From NCBI GenBank assembly GCA_009377505.1, contig WHTX01000011.1, forward strand, positions 1-36,552: a stretch of 36,552 nt of DNA, written 5' to 3'. Position 1 is the first letter of the stretch. Each line of letters opens with the position of its first letter. Origin of the DNA: Acidimicrobiia bacterium. Its GTDB lineage: Bacteria > Actinomycetota > Acidimicrobiia > Acidimicrobiales > CAIXPF01. The position numbers and the translations under genes are program-made. The notes beneath the pieces were generated by a model, which saw nothing but the letters and a program-made list of their open reading frames with translations, was not told the DNA's origin and ran no database searches. Below are positions 8,797 through 16,333 of the stretch, piece by piece.

Positions 8797-9753
8797 TCAG
8801 GCCTCCCCGATGATGGGCTCGCCAGCGCGGTAGACGGTCACGGGGCCATCGGAGCTGACCACCGCGACGATCGCTTCTGGGTGGTCGAAGCTCCAGCGTT
8901 GGGCGGAGCGGTGTCGCATCCCGTGGTCGTTGCCGACCTGGGCCTCAGCCGTGGCAGTCGAGAGCAGGCCCACGCCGATCGTCTGGATCGCGCCCTGGGT
9001 GTCGATGAGCGTGGCGAGGTCTCGTTGCATCAGGCATGACAACAACGGTGGGAAGTGCCGGCGGTCTGTCAGCGTGAGCGCCGGCGGAGGGACGGCGCCG
9101 GAGGTGTCGAACGAACTGTCCGCAACGCCCCGGTGCACGACGAGCGTGGCACCGGCGCGCGCAGGGGCCAGCCAATGGATGGCCAGCGTCAGCAGCCCGT
9201 GAGCAACGGCGGGCTCCAGTTCAGGGGCTCGCTCCTGCAGGCCGGGTAGCAGGCTGCGAGCGGTTGCCCGGCCGGACCAGGATCGACCGTCCCAGGACAC
9301 GACCTGGTCGTGCTCGAACAGCCGGGTGACACCGAAGACGGGGGTGCGCTGCACGACGAGCGCACCGGTTGCTTCCTGCAGCAGGACGAGGTCGGCTTCG
9401 AACAGGAGGGGCCGATCGAAGCACGCGACGGCGATCCGCTCGGGATCGGCGGGGTTGCGGACGAGGTAGCAGGCGCGGCCATCTGCGAAGCTGCGTGCGT
9501 CCTCGAGGTTGCAGCTTGCGTCGACGACGTCGACGCCGACGTCGGACCAGGACTGCAGGTTCTCCGGGGCGGTGGTGATCATGGCGCCGTAGACGGGCCG
9601 TCGACCCTCGAACATGGGGGTCCGCCGGGCGTAGTCGAGCTCTTCGACGACGACCGAACCGGTGGCGTCGTCCCCGGGCAGGCCGATGCGGTCGTCTTCG
9701 AGCTCCTCCGCCAAGCGCCGCTGGGACCGGCTGGTGCGGTCGGCGTCTGTCAT
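8797..9753 (-). CDS. Protein with C-terminal DisA_N/diadenylate cyclase-like domain
   Basis: C-terminal RDLATLIDTQGAIQTIGVGLL...GMRHRSAQRWSFDHPEAIVAVVSSDGPVTVYRAGE matches the DAC fold pattern (RHR retained; DGA position reads DLA). Confidence 0.7.
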   Translation of the reverse strand: MTDADRTSRSQRRLAEELEDDRIGLPGDDATGSVVVEELDYARRTPMFEGRRPVYGAMITTAPENLQSWSDVGVDVVDASCNLEDARSFADGRACYLVRNPADPERIAVACFDRPLLFEADLVLLQEATGALVVQRTPVFGVTRLFEHDQVVSWDGRSWSGRATARSLLPGLQERAPELEPAVAHGLLTLAIHWLAPARAGATLVVHRGVADSSFDTSGAVPPPALTLTDRRHFPPLLSCLMQRDLATLIDTQGAIQTIGVGLLSTATAEAQVGNDHGMRHRSAQRWSFDHPEAIVAVVSSDGPVTVYRAGEPIIGEA

Positions 9754-10151
9754 CGCGGCGATCGTACCCATGGCTCATGGAGCCGATCCGGGGTCGTCAC
9801 AGGCCGGTGCGCCTCTCGATGGCCTCGGCGTGCGGTCACCGGTCCGGTCACGGCTCGACCAGGACCTCGAGCAGGTCCCGGTCGTTCATGGCCAAGGTCC
9901 TCGCCGACGCCGGCGGCGGCGTCTACCTGACCGCCGAGCAGGCCAGCCGCCACCGGCGCTCTGCTTGTGGTGCCTGACCGCGACAGGGGCGTCCCTGGCG
10001 ATGGTGCCCCAGGTGCTGACCGAGGCCCGCCTGGCGCTGCGCCGGGCACTGCCCTGGCCCTGATCGCCCGTCTCGTCGCCTCGAGGGGCTACGCAGCAAG
10101 CGGTGCGATGGTTGGGCGATCGGCGGTGACGATGAGGTCCAAACGCCGCAG

Positions 10152-10232
10152 TCACCACCTCCGCTTGGCGCTGAGCTGCGCGCCGTCGGCGACCAGCCGC
10201 TGGAGCTGGGGCCGGTCGATCGGTTGGGGCAC
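10152..10232 (-). pseudogene. Rhodanese-like N-terminal fragment
   Basis: VPQPIDRPQLQRLVADGAQLSAKRRW* resembles the first strand/helix of rhodanese domains, then a stop. Confidence 0.3.
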
Positions 10233-10256
10233 GGGTGACCTCCTCTCTCGAGTGGC

Positions 10257-10559
10257 TCAGGTCCCTGCGGTCCCCCCGGCCGCGTCCTCCTCCGGAGGGG
10301 GCCCTTCCCGGAGGAGCTGCTCGGCGAACTGGCGCAGGCGGACGAGCACGTCGCTGGGGACGTCGTCTCGGCGGGCGAGGCTGGCCTTGATCGCGGTGTA
10401 GGCGACGACTTCCAGCCCACAGCGCCGGCAGTCCTCGAGGTGGCGGAGGATGCGGCGGGCGGTGAGGTCGTCGACCTCCCCGTCGAGGTACCGCTGCAGG
10501 CGGCGCCCGACCTGCATGCAGTTCATGGGCCGCTCGCTGCGCGGGCGGAAAAGGCTCAT
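10257..10559 (-). CDS. Zinc-finger anti-sigma factor (ZAS-like)
   Basis: MSLFRPRSERPMNCMQVGRRLQRYLDGEVDDLTARRILRHLEDCRRCGLEV; HX3CX2C; start overlaps the sigma factor stop (ATGA). Confidence 0.8.
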   Translation of the reverse strand: MSLFRPRSERPMNCMQVGRRLQRYLDGEVDDLTARRILRHLEDCRRCGLEVVAYTAIKASLARRDDVPSDVLVRLRQFAEQLLREGPPPEEDAAGGTAGT

Positions 10560-11116
10560 CGGGTGCTCCTGGGGGCGAGACCGGCGGCGGCCAGTCGCTG
10601 TCGGATCCGGCGGCGGGCGCGGTGCAGCCGGCTCATGATCGTGCCGGTCGGCACGCCGAGGACGTGAGCGGCCTCCGCGTAACTGAGACCGTCGATGTCG
10701 ACGAGCTCGACGGCGCGCCGGAATGCGTCGGGCAGGGCTTTGAAGGCGTCCTCGACGACGGCGTCGAACGTGGCGCCCACGACGAGGGACTCCACGCCCT
10801 GGCTCTCGTCGGCGGTGCCGGCTTCCGTCGCCATCGTGCGGTCGGGGTCGTCGAGCAGCTCGGGGCGACGGCGGCGCGTCCGGTTGATCTGTGTGTTGCG
10901 CAGGATGGTCAACAGCCAGGCTCGTGGGTGGGCGCCGTCGAAACGTTCGATCCCCCGGTACGCGCGCACCAGCGTGTCCTGGACGAGGTCCTCGGCGTCG
11001 GCGTGGTGGGGGGTGAGCGTGCGCGCCACCCGGAGCAGCACCTCGATCTCGGGCAGTACGTACTTGGCGAACCGCTCGTCGGAGCCGGCCTCTGGGGTGC
11101 TCGCCGAGCCCGTCAT
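10556..11116 (-). CDS. ECF-type RNA polymerase sigma factor
   Basis: ADAEDLVQDTLVRAYRGIERFDGAHPRAWLLTILRNTQINRTRRR...LPDAFRRAVELVDIDGLSYAEAAHVLGVPTGTIMSRLHRARRRIRQRL. Confidence 0.93.
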   Translation of the reverse strand: MTGSASTPEAGSDERFAKYVLPEIEVLLRVARTLTPHHADAEDLVQDTLVRAYRGIERFDGAHPRAWLLTILRNTQINRTRRRRPELLDDPDRTMATEAGTADESQGVESLVVGATFDAVVEDAFKALPDAFRRAVELVDIDGLSYAEAAHVLGVPTGTIMSRLHRARRRIRQRLAAAGLAPRSTR

Positions 11117-11190
11117 CGAGGACGGAACCCGGTCGGGTGAAGGACCATTCCCGGGAAGGCCCCCGTCCGGTCATCGTGTTCCCGACGGTG

Positions 11191-11469
11191 ATGCACTGCC
11201 TCGCGCGCCGCCGCATGAAGCACACCGTGTCAGCGTTCCTCGACGGCGAGCTCGAACCCTCCGTCATGGCGAAGGTGGAAGCGCACTTGCGCCGCTGCTG
11301 GGAGTGCAGCAGCGACTACGAGCTGGGTCGCCTGGTGAAGTCATCGCTGCGCAACCTCGCCACCCGCGACCGGGACGCGCTCGCGGCGATGCGCCTCCGC
11401 CGGTTCGCCGCCCGCCTCGGGCGGAGAGGTACCGGCGGGCGTCCTGGCCCGCGCGGGCGGGCTTCGTGA
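11191..11469 (+). CDS. Second zinc-finger (anti-sigma-like) protein
   Basis: MKHTVSAFLDGELEPSVMAKVEAHLRRCWECSSDYELGRLVKSSLR; HX3CX2C; start uncertain (11137, 11191 or 11215). Confidence 0.65.
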   Translation: MHCLARRRMKHTVSAFLDGELEPSVMAKVEAHLRRCWECSSDYELGRLVKSSLRNLATRDRDALAAMRLRRFAARLGRRGTGGRPGPRGRAS

Positions 11470-11756
11470 CGGTGCCCTGGGATGCCGTCGATGCCCGGTT
11501 CGAGGAGGACGAGCGGGTGCCAGCGGGCACGATCTCATAGCCGCCGGCGCCTTACCCCGGGGCCACGGGAAGCCCTGACCCCTGAGCCCGGGTTCCCAGT
11601 TCGTCCGAGCGTGCCGTCACGGCCCAGCTCCCCACCTGGGGGACCACGACACGAGCGAGCGCGCGAGGCGAATGCGTGGTCACGGTTCGCATGGCGGCGC
11701 CACTCGTCCCCGCGTCAACGCTGACCGACCAGCGACCGGAGCAGGGGGAGACGACC

Positions 11757-12296
11757 ATGTCGCAGAAGAGGCCCAACCCGGCGACGACACCGGAGGCGCC
11801 GCCGACGACGGAGACGACGGAGGAGATCGGCGAGGCGGGCCGGACGAGTTGGATGGGCCGATGGGTCGCTGGTGCGCTGGCGGGTGGTGTCGCCGGTGTG
11901 CTCTTCGCCGTGGTGATCCCACCCGAAGAGCTGATGCCGATGGTGGCGTCCCTCTATGGCCTCGAGGGCGTGGTCTGGGGATGGGTCTTCCACCTGCTCC
12001 ACAGCCTCGTGTTCGGCCTCCCTTTCGCGGTGCTCCTGTCACTCCTCGGCCCGCGGGCCGCGATGACCGAGGACCTCCTGGCCCGAGCGCTGGTCGGCGC
12101 GGTCTACGGAGTGGTCGTGTGGTTGGTCTTCGCCGCCTTCGTGATGCCTGCCTGGATCGGAGGCGTCACCGACATGGAACCTCCGGTCCCGGACTGGAAC
12201 CGCTTGAGCCTCGTCGCCCACATCGTGTACGGGACGGTCCTCGCGACCTTCCTCCCGATGGTGGGGCAGGCCAACCGCCGACGTGGGGCCGCCTGA
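11757..12296 (+). CDS. Predicted integral membrane protein, function unknown
   Basis: MSQKRPNP...; about four hydrophobic segments (WVAGALAGGVAGVLFAVVI, VVWGWVFHLLHSLVFGLPFAVLLSLLG, LVGAVYGVVVWLVFAAFVMPAW, LVAHIVYGTVLATFLP). Confidence 0.75.
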   Translation: MSQKRPNPATTPEAPPTTETTEEIGEAGRTSWMGRWVAGALAGGVAGVLFAVVIPPEELMPMVASLYGLEGVVWGWVFHLLHSLVFGLPFAVLLSLLGPRAAMTEDLLARALVGAVYGVVVWLVFAAFVMPAWIGGVTDMEPPVPDWNRLSLVAHIVYGTVLATFLPMVGQANRRRGAA

Positions 12297-12422
12297 CACG
12301 CCGGGGCCTCCGTGGGCGCCACGGACGTCGGCTCGCCGGTACGGCGGTTTCCGCCGGCATGTGCCGCCGGCCAGCTTCGGCCGGGGCGAGGCTGCGCCGG
12401 GGGGCGAGGCCGGGCCCGAGCG

Positions 12423-12456
12423 GCCCGGGCCTCACCGTGTGGGGTGAGGCCCGGGC
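12423..12456. terminator. Bidirectional hairpin between convergent genes
   Basis: 14-bp perfect inverted repeat GCCCGGGCCTCACC-gtgtgg-GGTGAGGCCCGGGC. Confidence 0.7.
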
Positions 12457-12475
12457 GGAGGGCAGCATCGTGGCA

Positions 12476-12994
12476 TCAGCCGGATGGCTCGAGGTCCTCG
12501 GGCAGGCAGTACCAGGTGGTCTCGTAGCCGACGACGAAGAGCCCGTCGTCGTCGTAGACGGGCTCTTCGAAGGGCGAGAGGAAGGTGCCCTCCGGGCAGC
12601 GGGCACCCAGGATGGGCCCCATCCCCCTGGACTGCGCCTTGGGGGCGGCGGCGAGGGCCCGGCCGTCGGGCACCGAGGCCTCGACGTTGTCGTCGCAGTA
12701 GCCGTGCGTGGGCTCGCCGGCCCCGTTGACCTCGTCGTAGACGAAGATGCCTGCGCACAGGTCGCCGACGACCAGGCACTGGAGGTCGCCGTGGCACCAC
12801 GTCACGACGCCCACCTGGTCGCCCTCGGTGGTGAGGCCCCCGGGCCCCCCAGGAGGCACGGTGGTGGTCGGCGCAGCGACGGCCGAGGCCGCCGCCCGCG
12901 GGGCGGCCGTCGCGCTGGCGCTCAGCCCGATCACGGCCATAGCCGGCGCCAGCACGCCCAATGCGGTGAGCTTCACTACCCGGTCCAGTTGCAT
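12476..12994 (-). CDS. Secreted Cys-containing protein, function unknown
   Basis: Signal peptide MQLDRVVKLTALGVLAPAMAVIGLSASATAAP; mature part with about seven Cys (WCHGDLQC...DLC...YCDD...RCPEG...WYC); SD GAGGAG upstream. Confidence 0.7.
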   Translation of the reverse strand: MQLDRVVKLTALGVLAPAMAVIGLSASATAAPRAAASAVAAPTTTVPPGGPGGLTTEGDQVGVVTWCHGDLQCLVVGDLCAGIFVYDEVNGAGEPTHGYCDDNVEASVPDGRALAAAPKAQSRGMGPILGARCPEGTFLSPFEEPVYDDDGLFVVGYETTWYCLPEDLEPSG

Positions 12995-13042
12995 CGCGCT
13001 CTCCTCGTCTCGTCGGTGTGCGGCCCCACATGGACCACGCGG

Positions 13043-13071
13043 CGAGTGAAGGACGGGTGAGGTTCGGGTGA
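13043..13071. promoter_or_regulatory. Candidate SARP-binding direct repeats (three heptamers at 11-bp spacing)
   Basis: CGAGTGA (13043) AGGA CGGGTGA (13054) GGTT CGGGTGA (13065), in the divergent intergenic region. Confidence 0.55.
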
Positions 13072-13155
13072 GGCCCGGCACAGCCCGTTGGGGAGGCCGG
13101 GGAACGAGGGATGTTCCCCATCCGCCGTGCGCGCCCGCTCGCCATGCTGGCCTGC

Positions 13156-14433
13156 ATGCCGCCAGGTGTGGTCCGCACCTCCAAGCCCGCGGCTCGCGTC
13201 GAGCTCGGGCTGCTGGGGCCGCTCTCCGTCTGCGTCGAGGGGCGCCCGACCGCGGTGCCGGGTCGTCTCGCCCGGGCGTTGCTCGCCATCCTCGCGCTCG
13301 ACACCGGACGGTCCCTGTCCGTCGCCGCCATCATCGAGCGCCTGTGGGACGAGCCCCCGACGAGCGCGAGGAACACGCTGCAGACCTATGTGGCGCACCT
13401 CCGGCGGGTGCTCGAACCATGGCGGGCGCCAGGTGGCCCGAACGCCGTCCTCGAGACGGCGGGCGACGGCTACCGTCTCGTTGGTTCCGCCGTGGCCGTC
13501 GACGTGGCGGACTTCGAGGAGCTCATGGTCGCGGCTCGAACCGCCGACGAACCGGCCGAGCAGCTGGCGACGGCCGAAACGGCGCTGGCGTTGTGGCGGG
13601 GGGAACCCCTCGCCGACCTCGGCCCCGTGCGCTACGCCCACGGCGAACGGGCGCGCCTCGGCGAGCTCGAACGCGATGCGCATCAGTTGCGGGCGGAGGC
13701 GCTCATGGCCCTCGGCCATTCCCATGCGGCGATCGCCGCCGCCGACGCCGCACTCGGCGCGAACCCCTACGACGAGGCCATGTGGGGCCTCGGCATCCTC
13801 GCCCGCTACCGGGCGGGCCGGCCCGCCGATGCATTGGCCGCCTACCACCGGGCACGCGACGTCCTCGCCACCGACCTGGGGCTCGAGCCGTCAGCCCCCC
13901 TGCGGGCGCTCGAGGCTGCCGTGCTCGCCCACGACCCGACCTTGCTCCCCGGCCCCGAGCGCCCGCCGCGTGCGACCGCCAGGCCGACCTGTCGGTCAGC
14001 CCCCCTCAGGGTCGTCGTCGGGGAGGACGACCTCCTCGTGCGCGAGGGGCTGCTGCGGTTGCTCGCCCGCTCCGGCGACGTCACCGTCGTTGCGGCGACG
14101 GCGACCTACGACGAGGCCCTCGACGCCGTCGAGCGTCACCGACCGGACGTGCTGATGACCGACATCAGGATGCCCCCACACCAACGTGACGAAGGCATCC
14201 GCATCGCCGGCGAGCTGCGCGTGCGCCGACCCGACGTCGGAGTGGTCCTGCTCTCCCAGCTCGCCGACCCGCACTACGCACGTCAGGTGTTCATGCCCAC
14301 GGCGACCCGGCGCGGCTACCTCCTCAAGGAGCACGTCGGGCGACCGGACCAGTTGCTCACCGCGCTGCTGACCGTGGCGATCGTCGACCTCCTGGTCACT
14401 TCCGGTGAAGGCGAGGGCCGGCACCGGCCATGA
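13156..14433 (+). CDS. SARP-family regulator (wHTH + BTAD) fused to a C-terminal response-regulator receiver domain
   Basis: VELGLLGPLSVCVEGRPTAVPGRLARALLAILAL...NTLQTYVAHLRRVLEP; BTAD ADALAAYHRARDVLATDLGLEPSAPLRALEAAVL; REC VVVGEDDLLVREGLLRLL...DVLMTDIRMPP...YLLKEHV. ORF open from 13111. Confidence 0.85.
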   Translation: MPPGVVRTSKPAARVELGLLGPLSVCVEGRPTAVPGRLARALLAILALDTGRSLSVAAIIERLWDEPPTSARNTLQTYVAHLRRVLEPWRAPGGPNAVLETAGDGYRLVGSAVAVDVADFEELMVAARTADEPAEQLATAETALALWRGEPLADLGPVRYAHGERARLGELERDAHQLRAEALMALGHSHAAIAAADAALGANPYDEAMWGLGILARYRAGRPADALAAYHRARDVLATDLGLEPSAPLRALEAAVLAHDPTLLPGPERPPRATARPTCRSAPLRVVVGEDDLLVREGLLRLLARSGDVTVVAATATYDEALDAVERHRPDVLMTDIRMPPHQRDEGIRIAGELRVRRPDVGVVLLSQLADPHYARQVFMPTATRRGYLLKEHVGRPDQLLTALLTVAIVDLLVTSGEGEGRHRP

Positions 14434-15635
14434 GCGCCGAGGTGCGCCGCCACCCGATCGAGACGTTCCTCCGCTACGACCAGGCCACCTGCGGCTTGGG
14501 GGTCGCGGCGCTGTTGGCCGTCCACGTTTTCCTCGCCCCCCATCCGTTGCTGGTGGTCGAAGCCGTGGCCGTGGCCGTGGGCGGCGCGGCCCTGGGGGCG
14601 GCGCGGCGGCCGTTGGGGCGCGACGACCCCGCCCGGGCCGTCTCCGTCATCGCTGTCGTGAGCTGGCTCACCCTGCTGGCCCCCGCTGCCGTCACCCCCT
14701 TCGTCGAACCCGTCCTCGTCGTCGCCGCCTTGCTGCCCGTCGTGTTGGCGATCCCCTACGTGAGCCCACGCCACCTGGCCGTGCTCGTGGTCGGCTCGAC
14801 GAGCGTGGCCGGGGCCGTGGCCGTCATCACCGCCGGGGCGGGGGGCGGTGTCATGGACCAACTGCCAGGCTGGCTCCCCACCGTGGTCGTCGCCGCCTTC
14901 CTCCCTGCGGCGACCGGGATGATCGGGCTTCTCAGCGGTCACAACCACCAGGCGATGGCAGCCAGCCGGGCACGGCTGGTCGCCAGCACGGACCAGGCTC
15001 GGCGCGGGATCGAACGTGACTTGCACGACGGCGCCCAGCAGCGGCTCGTGTCGGTGGCCATGCAGCTGGGGCTGGCGAGGTCGCTCGTGGAGGAGGACCC
15101 CGACGGGGCCGTCGAGCTGCTGGCGGACCTGGAAGCGCAGGCGCACCTCGCCCTTGCGGAGCTGCGGGACCTCTGCCTCGGTGTCTACCCCGCTGCGCTC
15201 ACGGACTTCGGCCTCGCCGCGGCGCTGACGGCCGCGGCGCGGCCGCACGGGCGACGATGCCGGCTCGAGATGTGCGACGTCGGCCGGCTCCCCGAGGCCA
15301 CCGAGAGCGCCGTCTACTTCTCCTGCCTCGAGGCGCTGCAGAACGCGGTGAAGCACGCCGGGCCCGACGCGGTCATCACCATCCGCTGCGAGCGGACCCG
15401 ACCCGACCGGCTGCGCTTCTCCGTGCGCGACGACGGGGCCGGCTTCGACCCGACCCGGGCCCGAGCCGGCGCCGGGCTGGCCAACATCGCCGACCGGGTC
15501 AGCGCGATGGGAGGCAACGCCCGCATCACCTCGGCCCCCGGGCACGGGACCTGCGTCGCTGGCGAGGTCCCGCTGCCCCAGCGCGGCCGGCCCCACGGCG
15601 CCGGCGCGGTCATCGCTGGCGAAGCGCAGACGTGA
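14430..15635 (+). CDS. Membrane sensor histidine kinase, HisKA_3 (NarX/DesK-like) family
   Basis: Multiple N-terminal TM segments; IERDLHDGAQQRLVSVAMQLGLA H-box; CLEALQNAVKHA N-box; DDGAGFD; ATGA overlap with regulator. Confidence 0.9.
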   Translation: MSAEVRRHPIETFLRYDQATCGLGVAALLAVHVFLAPHPLLVVEAVAVAVGGAALGAARRPLGRDDPARAVSVIAVVSWLTLLAPAAVTPFVEPVLVVAALLPVVLAIPYVSPRHLAVLVVGSTSVAGAVAVITAGAGGGVMDQLPGWLPTVVVAAFLPAATGMIGLLSGHNHQAMAASRARLVASTDQARRGIERDLHDGAQQRLVSVAMQLGLARSLVEEDPDGAVELLADLEAQAHLALAELRDLCLGVYPAALTDFGLAAALTAAARPHGRRCRLEMCDVGRLPEATESAVYFSCLEALQNAVKHAGPDAVITIRCERTRPDRLRFSVRDDGAGFDPTRARAGAGLANIADRVSAMGGNARITSAPGHGTCVAGEVPLPQRGRPHGAGAVIAGEAQT

Positions 15636-15813
15636 TCGAGCCCGTCCGCACCGTCCATGTCGACCGATCGTCGCTGGGGCGCCGCCTTCTGGCCTACGAC
15701 GTCGTCGAGGCCGGGTGTGGTGCACGCGCCCCAGGAACGGGCTCCGGACCGGCCCGAACCTGTGGCACGGACGAACCCGGTTCTGCTGATGCCAGCCGCC
15801 CTCGCACCAGCGC

Positions 15814-15948
15814 CTAGCGGCGGGGCCTTGCCCGCTTCGCCGCCCTGCTGAACGTGGCCTTGGCGGCGAGCAGCAGCAGCGTCCCGCTGCTCGCCAGGAA
15901 CGGGACCAGCAGTTCCTCGATCGGCGCTCCTCCGATGTGGCCGGTCAT
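15814..15948 (-). CDS. 44-aa predicted small membrane protein (absent from the supplied ORF track)
   Basis: MTGHIGGAPIEELLVPFLASSGTLLLLAAKATFSRAAKRARPRR*; hydrophobic segment followed by a basic tail. Confidence 0.45.
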   Translation of the reverse strand: MTGHIGGAPIEELLVPFLASSGTLLLLAAKATFSRAAKRARPRR

Positions 15949-16226
15949 CGGTCCGGGTACTCGTCGTGACGGCGGAACCACGAACCGGTCCCGTCATTGC
16001 CGCCCTTCAGCGCCCGGTCGAGCCACTGGTACATGCCCCAGAGCCCGTCGACGCCCCCGGGTGAACGGCCGCCAAGTCATCGCGCCGCCCGGTGCGAGGG
16101 CGCTCGGCCCCGGCCGGCCGGGGGCCGGGCGCCACTCGAGCTGTTCTCGGTCGGCAGCGCCTCGCATGTGAGAGAGATCCGACCGAGAACGGGGGCGAGC
16201 CTGCCGGCCGGCTAGCGACAGGCGTC

Positions 16227-16269
16227 CTGGGTGCACCTGATGCCGCCCAGCGGGCAGGGGTGCACCCAG
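16227..16269 (-). terminator. Hairpin downstream of the SBP gene
   Basis: 11-bp perfect inverted repeat CTGGGTGCACC...GGTGCACCCAG with nested GCCC-agc-GGGC, about 65 nt past the stop at 16334. Confidence 0.55.
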
Positions 16270-16333
16270 AACGGGCCGGTCAGAGGCCTGGCGCGCTCAC
16301 CACGGCGCGCCGCACCGGGGTCGGGCCACGGCG

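Noticed and set aside
9780-10150. Possible transposase or small genes between the DAC gene and the anti-sigma gene
   Set aside because: Short ORFs in several frames but no motif, terminal repeats or target duplications recognised.
14316-15725. 469-aa minus ORF opposite the histidine kinase
   Set aside because: His/Gly/Asp-rich antisense translation without motifs; the kinase on the plus strand is unambiguous.
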